64,000 bases of DNA from Bifidobacterium mongoliense DSM 21395 (GCF_000741285.1 NZ_JGZE01000026.1:24876-88875), one strand, 5' to 3'; numbered from the stretch's first letter, positions 16,897-25,586 are shown. Notes: generated by a model not told the origin, from the letters alone. Translations and numbers: made by a program.

Positions 16897-19800
16897 ATGA
16901 CTGAAACCATGCAGGTCAATGCCGGTTTGGAACGGATTCGTCGATGGAGCGACGACTATCGCAATGACATGAATCCCTCTCCGTTAGAGGATGTCAGTCA
17001 GCTGTCGGCCCAACTCGACATGACCCATGCCCATCCTTCCGGCATCGCCCAGCTGTTTGCGAGCGGGCGGGTGTTGCTCGAGGCGCTGTTCCGCGATGCG
17101 GGCATGCTCCGCGCCGCGGGGCGCCGGTTGGAGCGGGTGTTGGACGATCAGGCCGCCAAGCGTCGGATCACCGGGGTGGCGGAGCTCTCGCTCATCGTCG
17201 GCATCGCCAGCTGGAAGGGCAACGCCATGCCCGTGCTCATCTATCCGGTATCCGTTTCACGCAAAGAACACGGACGGGAGACCGACGCCACCATACGGTT
17301 CACGGGTCACGTCGGGCTGAATCAGAACTTCGTGGCGGCGATGCGCGAACAGGGCATCACGTTGAAAGAGCAGGAGCTGTTCGACGGTTCCCGATACGAG
17401 AGCGGTACGCCCGAGACCTCGGCGGTGTTCAAGGCCATCATCGAACAGGGACGAGAGGCGTTCCCCGATTTCGATATCGAACGTGACATCATACTCGGCT
17501 GCTTCATCGACCCCGCATCGCAGATTCTGCTGGAGTCGCGAACCTTGGTCGATCGTTTGCAACATGGCCCCAGCGACAACACTGTGCTCGATGCGCTGGT
17601 GGGCTACGGCCCGGCCTTGGAGACGCTCAAGGGTGAGACCCTCGAGGAGTACAGCCCGTTCGACGGCGACCCCCATGGGGAATTCGAAGTCGGTGACGTC
17701 GACAACAGCGTGCGGTACGCCGCGGCGATGGCCGCCGAAGGCCACAATCTTTTCGTCGATGCGGCCGCGGGTTCGGACACCGCGGCCCAAAGCGCGGCGA
17801 TCGCCTCACGGTGCATGATGAACGGCCGTTCGGTGTTGTACGTGCCCTGCATCGCGCAGCAACGCCGCAGATTCATGACGGTGATGTCCGCCAACGAATT
17901 GTCGGGGCAGGTCCTCGACGTCGCCGACGTCCATGCCGGCACCGGTCTGGACCGCCAACTGATCGAGGCCGTGGGCTTCCAACCGGGCGTGGCCTCCTCG
18001 CGCTACGATCAGCTTTCCGACGAGTTGGTCGGCGTGCGTTCGCGGTTGACGCGGTATCTCGGCGATCTGCACGGCGTCAATGCCCAGTGGGGCGTCTCCG
18101 CCTATCAGACGATGCAGAACCTCGCCACGATCGCGGCGACGCCGACGCATCCGGCCACCCATGTGCGGTTGAGCGATTCGACCGCCCATGCGCTCATCGG
18201 CCACCTGGACGAGTGGGTCGACAAGCTCAAGAAGGCCGGCGAGCTCGGCGAGTATGTGGTGGGGCCGGAGGACACGGCCTGGTACCACGCCTCCATATCC
18301 TCCGAACAGGAGGCCGTGCGGTCCTACCAACGGGTCGTCGACGTGTTGCGGAAGCTGCTTCCCGCCACGCGCGAGCAGGTGGCGCTCACGGTCAAGACCT
18401 GCGGTTTCCCCATTCCGACGACGGTGCAGGAATGGGGCCGTCAGGTCATCGTCCTGCGCAACCTGCGCCGTGTGCTCGACGTGTTCCAGCCCGAGATCTT
18501 CGAGCGCGACCTGGATGCGATGATCGAGGCCAGCAAGCCGAAGGCCGAGCGCAAAGCCGAGGGCACCTCGATGGGCTTCTGGGAGCGGCGCCGGCATGTC
18601 AAGGAGGCCAAGAGCCTGCTGCGTGTGGGTGCGCAGGTCGAGGACCTGCATGAAGCGCTCAAAGTCGTGGCGAAGCAGGGCGAGCAGTGGCGCGTCTTCG
18701 TGCCGCATGGCGGCTGGCCGGTGCTGCCGGCGAAACTCGACGCGATCCTCGCCACGCAGGAATCCCTCGTCGACAACATCACCGCATTGGATACCGTGCT
18801 GGCCACCACGCCGCATGGCGATGGTCTCGAGGCACTCGATTTCAATACGCTGGAGTTGCGGCTCAAGGCGTTGTACGACGACCATCTGGCACTGGATACG
18901 GTGCCGGGGCGTTTCCGGCTGGAGCAGGAGTTCCGGTCCGCCGGTCTCGAGGAACTGGTCGATGACCTGCGCAATCGGCATGTGGACATCGACGCGGTCG
19001 AAGGCGAGTTGCACCTGTCGTGGTGGACGACGGTTTTCGACGACATCGTCCGTTCGTCGGCGATCATATCCAACCAGGACGGTTTGGCCATGCAGGCGGC
19101 GGCCGACCGATTCGCCCAAGTGGATGTCGAGCATGTGCGCTCGATCGGGCCCATGCTCAGGCAGGAGGCCATGCGCCATCTGTCCGATCTGCTGTTCTCC
19201 AGAACCCAGGAGGCGAACCAGCTGCATACGGCGCTGGCCGGCTCCTCGAGGATCGCGCTCAACCGCATCGCCCGCGATCATCCGCAGATACTCAAGGCCG
19301 CCAAACCGATCGTCGTCGCCACACCCTCGACGCTCGCGGCGCTGACCGACCCGCAGCCGCTGTGCGATGTGGCGATCATCGATGCCGGTGCGCACCTTCC
19401 CGCGATACAGTTGCTCTCGATCGTCAGCCGCGCCCGTCAGGTCGTCGTCATCGCCCACCGCAACACCGTGACATCCGACAGCGTGGACGCCCTGATCGGG
19501 CTGCTGCCGCGGGTCGAGACCGCCGGCACGCCCTCGGCGCGTTGCCCCGGTCTCAACGCCTTCCTGACCAGCTATGGGTACGGTGAGTTGGCCAACGATG
19601 TGGCCGTTGAATCCATGCAGGGCACGGTGCGGATGCATCATGTCGAAGCGACCGGAGCCCCCGTGCTGACCACCGGGTTGGTGGAGAGCAGCCAGCAGGA
19701 GATCGATGCGGTCATCGCCATCATCACGGACCGCGCCAAGCAGTTCACCGTGGTTCCCTCCGGGTACATGCTTACGGTCGTGACCTTGACCGCGGTCTTC

Positions 19801-20517
19801 CGTACGAGATTGGGCGCGGAGCTCAAATCGTTGGCGACGCGCCATGCCGCCATGGGCAAGTTCCTGCGTCACGTCCGGCTGATCGGCATCAACGAGGTCG
19901 CGGGCGCGCGTGGCGACGATGTGATTCTCTCGCTGTGCTACGCCAAGACCTCCCATGGTCGTCTGCTGCAGCAGTTCGGTCATCTCGAGACGGCCGGGGG
20001 CAAGGGCATGCTGCTCGACGCCTTGGCCCTCGCCCGCCATAACGTCGACATCGTCGCCGCGTTCGGTTCCGAGGATATGGATGATGACCGGCTGCACCAG
20101 CCCGGCACCCGGTTGCTCAAGGCGCTCCTGCAGTGGGCCGAGGCCGCCGATGACGATCGTGACCGGCGGCCCGCCGCCGACGCGACGTCGGAGAACGTGC
20201 TGTTCAACGACATCGCGGATCGTGTGCGTGCACGCGGCCTCGAGGCGGCCGTGAACTATGGGTTCGACGACGGTCTGCACGTCCCGCTCGTCGTCGGGCT
20301 CAAGGACAAGCCCTTCGCCCTAGCGGTGTTCACTGACGATGCGCCCCTGATGGGCATCCAATCGACCAGGTGCCGCCACCGGCTGCTGTTGGAGCATATG
20401 GAGGTGCTCGGGTGGTCCGTGATGAGCGTCTGGAGCGTTGGTGCCTTCGTCAATCCCGACAAAGAGGTCGACCGCATCGTTGACCGCATCAGCGAGATCT
20501 ATCGGGGCGTGCAGTGA
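16897..20517 (+). CDS. large helicase/nuclease-like protein with degenerate motifs
   Basis: 1206 aa, unrecognised by name. Its layout recalls DNA2/NAM7-type SF1 helicases fused to a small restriction-like nuclease. Where Walker A (GxxGxGKS/T) should lie, residues about 288-299 read DAAAGSDTAAQS, without the Lys, followed by SVLYVPCIAQQRRRF. Where DEASQ should lie, Asp829 starts IIDAGAHLPAI. The last 100 residues (RCRHRLLLEHMEVLGW, VMSVWSVGAFVNPDKEVDRI) resemble the C-terminal part of MTES_1575-type nucleases, but upstream catalytic residues are not obvious. It may therefore be a non-catalytic scaffold. ATG 16897 follows GGGAAG with good spacing. Co-transcribed with the FHA gene. Family assignment is inference from motifs. 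Confidence 0.7.
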   Translation: MTETMQVNAGLERIRRWSDDYRNDMNPSPLEDVSQLSAQLDMTHAHPSGIAQLFASGRVLLEALFRDAGMLRAAGRRLERVLDDQAAKRRITGVAELSLIVGIASWKGNAMPVLIYPVSVSRKEHGRETDATIRFTGHVGLNQNFVAAMREQGITLKEQELFDGSRYESGTPETSAVFKAIIEQGREAFPDFDIERDIILGCFIDPASQILLESRTLVDRLQHGPSDNTVLDALVGYGPALETLKGETLEEYSPFDGDPHGEFEVGDVDNSVRYAAAMAAEGHNLFVDAAAGSDTAAQSAAIASRCMMNGRSVLYVPCIAQQRRRFMTVMSANELSGQVLDVADVHAGTGLDRQLIEAVGFQPGVASSRYDQLSDELVGVRSRLTRYLGDLHGVNAQWGVSAYQTMQNLATIAATPTHPATHVRLSDSTAHALIGHLDEWVDKLKKAGELGEYVVGPEDTAWYHASISSEQEAVRSYQRVVDVLRKLLPATREQVALTVKTCGFPIPTTVQEWGRQVIVLRNLRRVLDVFQPEIFERDLDAMIEASKPKAERKAEGTSMGFWERRRHVKEAKSLLRVGAQVEDLHEALKVVAKQGEQWRVFVPHGGWPVLPAKLDAILATQESLVDNITALDTVLATTPHGDGLEALDFNTLELRLKALYDDHLALDTVPGRFRLEQEFRSAGLEELVDDLRNRHVDIDAVEGELHLSWWTTVFDDIVRSSAIISNQDGLAMQAAADRFAQVDVEHVRSIGPMLRQEAMRHLSDLLFSRTQEANQLHTALAGSSRIALNRIARDHPQILKAAKPIVVATPSTLAALTDPQPLCDVAIIDAGAHLPAIQLLSIVSRARQVVVIAHRNTVTSDSVDALIGLLPRVETAGTPSARCPGLNAFLTSYGYGELANDVAVESMQGTVRMHHVEATGAPVLTTGLVESSQQEIDAVIAIITDRAKQFTVVPSGYMLTVVTLTAVFRTRLGAELKSLATRHAAMGKFLRHVRLIGINEVAGARGDDVILSLCYAKTSHGRLLQQFGHLETAGGKGMLLDALALARHNVDIVAAFGSEDMDDDRLHQPGTRLLKALLQWAEAADDDRDRRPAADATSENVLFNDIADRVRARGLEAAVNYGFDDGLHVPLVVGLKDKPFALAVFTDDAPLMGIQSTRCRHRLLLEHMEVLGWSVMSVWSVGAFVNPDKEVDRIVDRISEIYRGVQ

Positions 20518-20714
20518 GTGGATACGATCCGCGACGACGTCACCCGCGCGGTCACCGCAGGGTTGACCGTGGGGGCTCCGAGCGTTTCGAGGCCGACGGC
20601 GCGGACGCGCAGGAGTGCGACCAGCGACCGCAGGCCAACCGGGATCGTGACGACGATCAGCGTATCCTCTCCGAGCTGCCACCCCATTGGGGTGTGTTCA
20701 GCGAACGGGCGTAG
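20514..20714 (+). CDS. small charged hypothetical protein
   Basis: 66 aa. GTG 20514 overlaps the stop of the preceding gene (GTGA), which suggests translational coupling. The N-terminal two thirds is rich in Arg, Asp and Glu with no hydrophobic segment; the end, QRILSELPPHWGVFSERA, looks like a short conserved tail. No function recognised. Other frames here are also open, so coding status rests on the overlap and the organised C terminus. Confidence 0.5.
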   Translation: MSGYDPRRRHPRGHRRVDRGGSERFEADGADAQECDQRPQANRDRDDDQRILSELPPHWGVFSERA

Positions 20715-20720
20715 CGATGC

Positions 20721-21317
20721 TCACCCGTTTCCGGCATCGGCCCTCAGGCGCGTAACCACGATGACGGTGGCCGATTCCCGTGCGGTGAGCACGCGGCCCG
20801 CCGACTCCTGGTCGACGGCGAAGGGCATGGAGGTCATTCCGTCGCCGGCGTTGATTCGTGAGGGGCCCATGACCACGGCCCTGCCCGCCAGCATGTGGCG
20901 CTCGTCCGCGCAGCCCTCCCGCACACACGCCTTCGGATCGGTCAGGGCGACCTCATCGCCCGGTCGCAGGTCGGCCACGCTGCCGGATATGGGGATGTCG
21001 AGCACGGTGAAGTGTTGCGGCACTTCCGGTACGGAACCCACCAGGCTATGGAACAGCGGTGTTCCGGCGCCGATATCGATTTGGGCCACCCGTCCGACGA
21101 CCTGCGTGATGGCGCCGAAGGTGCTGCCTTGGCCCATATACACCGGCATCTCGCGTATGACGAGATCACGTGCCGTGATGGTGCGACCCCGCCGCAGATC
21201 GTGCGCCGTCATGACCACCGGTCGCGTAGCGACGCCTGACGTTACCGCGGCGAGCGTGAAGAACACGGCCATGCCGGTGCACAGCGCGATCGCGATACGC
21301 CGCATCGTGCGCACCAT
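20721..21317 (-). CDS. SAF-domain membrane protein (CpaB/RcpC-like)
   Basis: 198 aa from ATG 21317: a membrane anchor (about 8-28), then a SAF domain with VVMTAHDLRRGRTITARDLVIREMP, and DIPISGSVADLRPGDEVAL in the C-terminal part. SAF domains occur in pilus-assembly CpaB proteins and in a conserved actinobacterial protein next to fmdB, which matches the neighbour here. The same frame stays open for about 125 bases upstream and reads protein-like (IPDSWIAVWRSPTLRQRRM) but contains no ATG or GTG start. The true N terminus is therefore uncertain. Convergent with the 66-aa gene, six bases away. Confidence 0.75.
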   Translation of the reverse strand: MVRTMRRIAIALCTGMAVFFTLAAVTSGVATRPVVMTAHDLRRGRTITARDLVIREMPVYMGQGSTFGAITQVVGRVAQIDIGAGTPLFHSLVGSVPEVPQHFTVLDIPISGSVADLRPGDEVALTDPKACVREGCADERHMLAGRAVVMGPSRINAGDGMTSMPFAVDQESAGRVLTARESATVIVVTRLRADAGNG

Positions 21318-21676
21318 CCTGCGCTGGCGGAGTGTGGGCGACCGCCATACTGCGATCCAGGAATCGGGAATGGGCGAGCGAGTTCCGGCTGGGCCGCGTC
21401 GACGTCCGGAGCCTCGGCGCCTCGGGGTGGTGATGATCGTTGCATGCCCTCATCATGGATGACGATGGGGGTTCATCGGGCGCCGGATGGGCGCTGTGGT
21501 CGAAGGGATGGCCGCATGCCGCTCCTGGTGTCGTGTCCCGACTCGGGCCGCACCCCTCTGTCTGGGAGTAGGGCTCTGCGGTCGATGGCCTCAGTGACGC
21601 AGGCCTCAGTGACGCAGGTAGATCGTGTCCGTCGAGCGGCGGACATCATCCGCGCGTTCGCCGACCTGCGCCGGTG
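21318..21676 (-). other. region between fmdB and the SAF gene
   Basis: No convincing gene. The first 125 bases continue the SAF reading frame without a start codon. The rest has short open frames in several registers and a 15-bp tandem duplication at 21589-21618. Confidence 0.4.
21589..21618 (+). repeat. 15-bp exact tandem duplication
   Basis: CCTCAGTGACGCAGG occurs twice in direct succession (21589-21603, 21604-21618). Intergenic, function unknown; probably a replication-slippage product. Confidence 0.85.
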
Positions 21677-21868
21677 TCAGTCCTTGCCGCCGGAGCGGTC
21701 CGTGCGGTAGAAGCCGTGGCCTTTGAACTCTATCGGCACGGCCGAAAACACCTTGCGTACCTGCTCCTGGTGGCATTGGGGGCACACGGTGATGGGGTCG
21801 TCGTCGAAGCTCTGATACTGGCTGAAATCGTATCCGCAGTTCTTACAACGATAATGGTAGCTGGGCAA
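21677..21868 (-). CDS. FmdB-family zinc-ribbon protein
   Basis: 63-aa protein beginning (M)PSYHYRCKNCGYDFS, with two CxxC knuckles (CKNC and CPQC) forming a zinc ribbon, and the family ending FKGHGFYRTD. The start is a TTG at 21868, seven bases after GGAGGAAGAGCC; an in-frame ATG at 21892 would add residues foreign to the family. Members are linked to regulation, but the biochemical role is not established. It lies downstream of the cyclo-ligase gene on the same strand, as in mycobacteria. Confidence 0.88.
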   Translation of the reverse strand: MPSYHYRCKNCGYDFSQYQSFDDDPITVCPQCHQEQVRKVFSAVPIEFKGHGFYRTDRSGGKD

Positions 21869-21998
21869 GGCTCTTCCTCCACGCACGGTCAATGACCCGT
21901 TGACAATGACATCCGTTCATATCCTAACCCGGGAGGCGACAGCGCCGTTCACCGGGCGCGAAGGGCGCAGTTCGCAGCGTATCGGCTCAGCCCCTCCG

Positions 21999-22613
21999 TC
22001 ACAGCCGTATCACATGGTCGACCGGCACGTCGTGACCTTCGCAGGGCACTGCCGCGACGACGATTTCCCAGGGCCAGCACACCGCGACGGTGGTGGCCTC
22101 GGGGGAGCGGTGCAGCAGGGCGCGGTCGTACCATCCGGCCCCTCTGCCCAGGCGCAATCCGCGTCCATCGACGGCCAGGGCCGGGATGAGGATCGTGCGT
22201 GCGCGGCGCAGGGCCTGCGGTCCGCGATCATCGCCACGCGGTTCATCGGGGCGCAGTCCCCCCGAGGCCATGCGGGGCATGGCCTCCAGATCGCCTGAGC
22301 CGGTGTATTCACCCCAGCGGATCTCGCGACCTGTGCCGAGCCGTGGCACGAGCACGGTCAGTCCCCGGGCCAGCCAATCGTCCAAGGTCGGCGTGGTCGG
22401 AATCTCGTGCCCCATGGCGATGTAGCCCGCCACCACCGTGCCCGGCCGCAACGCCTCGACATAGCGCGCGGCTCGCCGCGCCAACATGAGGCCGGCCCGC
22501 TCGAGCTGGTCCGGGGTGATGTCCCTTCGGCGTCTGAGCGCCGCCGACCTCCAGCGGCGTTTGCGCCGGGCGGTCGTGGAGGGGTCGGTATCCGGATCGT
22601 GGTTGCTGCTCAT
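21999..22613 (-). CDS. 5-formyltetrahydrofolate cyclo-ligase
   Basis: Converts 5-formyl-THF to 5,10-methenyl-THF with ATP. The N-terminal arginine-rich helix (ARRKRRWRSAALRRRRD), the RWGEY segment and the nucleotide/folate motif LRLGRGAGWYDR identify the family. 204 aa. ATG 22613 has no Shine-Dalgarno sequence, but TACCAT lies six bases upstream, as expected for a leaderless mRNA. The intergenic space with the divergent acetyltransferase gene is only about 67 bp. The fmdB gene follows on the same strand after about 130 bp. Confidence 0.88.
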   Translation of the reverse strand: MSSNHDPDTDPSTTARRKRRWRSAALRRRRDITPDQLERAGLMLARRAARYVEALRPGTVVAGYIAMGHEIPTTPTLDDWLARGLTVLVPRLGTGREIRWGEYTGSGDLEAMPRMASGGLRPDEPRGDDRGPQALRRARTILIPALAVDGRGLRLGRGAGWYDRALLHRSPEATTVAVCWPWEIVVAAVPCEGHDVPVDHVIRL

Positions 22614-22619
22614 GGTGCC

Positions 22620-22625
22620 ATGGTA
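22620..22625 (-). promoter_or_regulatory. -10 box of a likely leaderless cyclo-ligase transcript
   Basis: On the minus strand TACCAT lies six bases before ATGAGCAGC. The same TANCAT-N6/7-ATGAGCAGC layout occurs at murB and dinB. Confidence 0.45.
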
Positions 22626-22680
22626 AACCGTGGAGGTCGTGTCGGCGCTTTCCCCGGATAAACGTGCCACAATGGGGGCC

Positions 22681-23346
22681 ATGTCGTTCCTGCATCGCCT
22701 GCACACCGTCATGGTCCATGCCCCGGTCCGACCCATCGTGATGCCGTCCGTGTTGGCGGCGCCCCCGGGGGCCGTCGGCATTACGCTGCGGCCGATGTCG
22801 GATCGTGACCTCCCCGAATGGAACGCCGTGCGCCAGGGCAATCGCGAGTGGCTCGAGCCGTGGGAATCGGGGGATCCGGAACGGGCCGCCGGGATGACCT
22901 TCGCCGAGTGGATCGAACGACAGCGGCAGGATGAGCGACAGGGAGCGGCCGCCCAGTTCCTCATCGAATATCAGATGCGGATCGTCGGGCAGATATCCGT
23001 GGGCGCCATCAGCTATGGCGCCATGCGGTCGGGAATCGTGGGGTACTGGGTGTCCCGCGATGCAATCGGGCACGGCATCGCCCCCATGGCGGTGGCCCTG
23101 TTGGCCGATTGGGCCCTGCTCGACGAAGCGGGACCGCGGCTGCACCGCATCGAGATCGCGATACTGCCCGAAAACCGACGGTCGTTGCGTGTCGCGCAGA
23201 AGCTGGAATCGCATCACGAGGGGCTCAGGACGAAGTATATGTTCGTACGTGGCGCTTGGCGCGACCATGAGACCTACAGCCTGCTCGCCGATGATGCTCC
23301 TGAGGGGTTCGCGGTGCGACTCATGCGTCGACACGCCCGGGAGTAA
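22681..23346 (+). CDS. GNAT acetyltransferase, RimJ/RimL-like
   Basis: 221 aa. Contains the N-terminal substrate part ITLRPMSDRDLPEWNAVRQGNREWLEPWE typical of RimJ, the beta-4 strand RSGIVGYWVSRDAIGHGI at the acetyl-CoA site, and ILPENRRSLRVAQKLE. Members acetylate ribosomal-protein or other protein N termini. ATG 22681 (MSFLHRLH) is preceded by GGGGG; GTG 22630 and ATG 22672 are in frame. It is divergent from the cyclo-ligase and followed after 40 bp by the membrane protein, the arrangement of rimJ in other actinobacteria but without galU and moeA in between. Confidence 0.85.
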   Translation: MSFLHRLHTVMVHAPVRPIVMPSVLAAPPGAVGITLRPMSDRDLPEWNAVRQGNREWLEPWESGDPERAAGMTFAEWIERQRQDERQGAAAQFLIEYQMRIVGQISVGAISYGAMRSGIVGYWVSRDAIGHGIAPMAVALLADWALLDEAGPRLHRIEIAILPENRRSLRVAQKLESHHEGLRTKYMFVRGAWRDHETYSLLADDAPEGFAVRLMRRHARE

Positions 23347-23386
23347 TTCACCCCAATGGTCGTGCGTTCTTCTATTCTTGGGGATT

Positions 23387-24901
23387 ATGGATTATGAGTC
23401 GGTCAGCGGTATCGCGCTTGTCGCCATGCTCGGTATCGCCATGGTCGGCTGGCTGCCGAGACGAACGGTCGACAGCATGAAGCGGGTCATCGAGCACCGT
23501 GAGGACAGATTCTCGTCATCGTTGCATCTGGTCGACGAGAATACGGGCACGCGCTTTTCCGATGTGCGTGGCCATGAAGGGGAAGGGGCTGCGATGCAGC
23601 ATACGCAATCACGGGATTCTGGAATGGCCGTACAGCACGTCGTGAGGATCAGGCGCATGCGGCGGGATGCGGCGCGGCGTCGGCGGATCATCGTGGTGTC
23701 GCTGATCGCACTCGCCGTCGTCGTGGCGGTTGCGGCGGTGCTGACGCCGTTCAGCCTGTGGTTCGTGCTCATACCGTGCGCCATGCTCGTCATCGTGCTG
23801 GCGTTGGGCGTGCGCGCCTCCCGGCATGCGAGGCAATGGGAGGCTCGTGTCGCGGCCCGTACACGCACGCAGCACCCGAATACCGGCCAGCGGGAGGCGA
23901 CCGAGGCGTCGGCGCGCGAGGTTGAACGTCGCCGGAGGGCCGCGCTCGCCGGCGGTCGGCCCACTGACGCCGATTCGACCGAAGCGTCTTCCGCGGGTGC
24001 GGCCGCTGCCGATGAGGCTCGCCATCGGGGCGTCAAGCACGACGGCGCATCGGTGCATCGTGCCGACGGCGTGGACGCCGCACGGGAACCGGTACGCGAT
24101 GAGGTCCCGACCAGTGTGATGGGGCAGCGCGAGATCCGTCGTGCGCTTCGGCAGGCACGTGACCATCGGTCGGCGGCGACGGCTGCCGCCGCCCAGGCCG
24201 TGGCCGGGTCGGAGTCGCCCGAGTCGGCCACGGTTGCGGCGCAGGCCTGCAAGGCGGCTGCGGGCGTGGTGGGCACGCCGCAGTCGAAGCCCATCTCCGA
24301 ACAGGGTGTTTCGGCGCGCTTCTTGCCTCATACTGTTGCCGTCCAGCCCCCGGCCGAACTGGTCGTGGAGGGTCCGGTGGCCGCGAACGAGGGGGAGGCC
24401 GCCGATGCCACCGACGAACTCGGCGCCGTGCATCCGGCACGCGCACTCAACGCCTTCGATATGGCCGCGCAGCAGGATCTCATCTCATTCTCGCTTGGCT
24501 CCGCCAAGGATGCTGCGCCGACGCCGAGCGCCGAGCCGGAGAGCCTCGAGATCAAATCCACGAAGCAGGTCGCAACGGCCCACGCCGTCGATGTCGATCC
24601 GGCATCGGCGCAGCCGCAGGCTGCCGACCGGTCCAAGGCTGATCATGCCCAGGCCGACCGGCCCGCAGCCGCGGCATCGTCGCACGCCGCATCGACGGAT
24701 GCCGCATCGTCGGCCGATCAAGGGCCGTCGTCGGCGGCGGCGCCGGCTCGTTCCTCGGCGAGGACGCCCGCGAAGGCGGCTCCGCTGAATTCACGGGCGT
24801 TCCATCAGGGCGAGGTCGAATCCGCGGTCGACGTGCCGCAGGCCACCTCCGATTCCCTGGGGGCCGATCTCGAAGCCGTCCTCGCCCGTCGGGCCTCCTG
24901 A
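23387..24901 (+). CDS. membrane protein with long Ala-rich cytoplasmic tail (GlpR-position protein)
   Basis: 504 aa. One hydrophobic segment at the N terminus (about 8-24), a charged stretch, then a hairpin of two transmembrane helices (about 105-145: VVSLIALAVVVAVAAVL and LWFVLIPCAMLVIVLALG), and some 350 residues of Ala/Asp/Glu-rich, probably disordered tail. Sequence alone gives no enzyme. The position, directly after a rimJ-like gene beside the cyclo-ligase and fmdB genes, and the topology match the mycobacterial/corynebacterial protein called GlpR, a membrane receptor of the divisome gephyrin-like protein Glp. That homology is inference. TATTCT lies eight bases before ATG 23387. Confidence 0.75.
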   Translation: MDYESVSGIALVAMLGIAMVGWLPRRTVDSMKRVIEHREDRFSSSLHLVDENTGTRFSDVRGHEGEGAAMQHTQSRDSGMAVQHVVRIRRMRRDAARRRRIIVVSLIALAVVVAVAAVLTPFSLWFVLIPCAMLVIVLALGVRASRHARQWEARVAARTRTQHPNTGQREATEASAREVERRRRAALAGGRPTDADSTEASSAGAAAADEARHRGVKHDGASVHRADGVDAAREPVRDEVPTSVMGQREIRRALRQARDHRSAATAAAAQAVAGSESPESATVAAQACKAAAGVVGTPQSKPISEQGVSARFLPHTVAVQPPAELVVEGPVAANEGEAADATDELGAVHPARALNAFDMAAQQDLISFSLGSAKDAAPTPSAEPESLEIKSTKQVATAHAVDVDPASAQPQAADRSKADHAQADRPAAAASSHAASTDAASSADQGPSSAAAPARSSARTPAKAAPLNSRAFHQGEVESAVDVPQATSDSLGADLEAVLARRAS

Positions 24902-25008
24902 ACCACGGTCAGGTGCCTGTCGCGCCGCCCGCACGTCGATCGTCGTCGTGCCGGCGGCGTTGGTTTTCGTGGACACCGGTGGTGCGGCGACGCTGTTCAC
25001 TGAGAGCG

Positions 25009-25050
25009 TTAGCACTCGAGTTGGCAGAGTGCTAATTTTCGCGCTACCAT
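25009..25050 (+). promoter_or_regulatory. CIRCE operator overlapping the groES promoter
   Basis: TTAGCACTC (25009-25017), nine bases, GAGTGCTAA (25027-25035): a perfect CIRCE, the HrcA operator. A promoter fits inside it: -35 TTGGCA (25021-25026), 18-base spacer, -10 TACCAT (25045-25050). HrcA bound here would block RNA polymerase until heat stress. Confidence 0.93.
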
Positions 25051-25158
25051 GAGTCGGTAGCGCAACGGGATGATGCGGACAGTGATCGTCAGCCTCTGAA
25101 CGCGGTGTCCCTGCGCGGGAATTATCGATTGATCTCTTATAGAAAGAGGAGGTCCACA

Positions 25159-25452
25159 GTGTCGATCTCACTCACACCGTTGGAAGACAAGATTATTGTC
25201 AAGCAGGCCGAGGCCGAGACCCAGACCGCTTCCGGTCTGTACATCCCGGATAACGCCAAGGAGAAGCCCCAGCAGGGCGAAGTCCTGGCCATCGGTCCGG
25301 GTCGCCGTGATGATGACGGCGAACGCGTGCCCATGGACGTCAAGGTCGGCGACAAGGTGCTGTACTCCAAGTACGGCGCCACCGAGGTCCACTACAAGGG
25401 TGAGGATTACCTCATCATCTCCTCGCGCGACGTGCTCGCCATCATGAACTGA
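25159..25452 (+). CDS. groES: co-chaperonin GroES
   Basis: Heptameric lid of the GroEL folding chamber. The 97-aa sequence has the start [20 protein letters not shown], the mobile loop TASGLYIPD that binds GroEL, and [18 protein letters not shown] 25159 has AGGAGG six bases upstream. groEL is not adjacent, as is known for bifidobacteria and many other actinobacteria. Control by HrcA is indicated by the perfect CIRCE; the mRNA leader is about 100 bases. Confidence 0.97.
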   Translation: MSISLTPLEDKIIVKQAEAETQTASGLYIPDNAKEKPQQGEVLAIGPGRRDDDGERVPMDVKVGDKVLYSKYGATEVHYKGEDYLIISSRDVLAIMN

Positions 25453-25586
25453 TTGCGGTGGGCCCCTGCATGGGGGCTTGCAGAGTCATGCATCACGCGC
25501 CATCCGGTCCTGCCGGGTGGCGTTCGTGCGTTCAGGGGTATGCGATCCTTGGCGCATGGGGCGGTCAAGGGTTTAGGATGAGGGGC

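Noticed and set aside
17806..20280. 824-codon minus-strand open frame opposite the helicase-like gene
   Set aside because: A GC-rich antisense shadow; composition (His/Gln/Arg/Gly) and lack of motifs differ from real proteins, while the plus strand is operonic.
20518..21462. 314-codon plus-strand frame over the SAF gene
   Set aside because: Composition is shadow-like and the minus strand encodes an organised membrane-anchored SAF protein.
21444..21710. 88-codon plus-strand frame before fmdB
   Set aside because: Includes the 15-bp duplication, lacks a ribosome-binding site and overlaps fmdB on the other strand.
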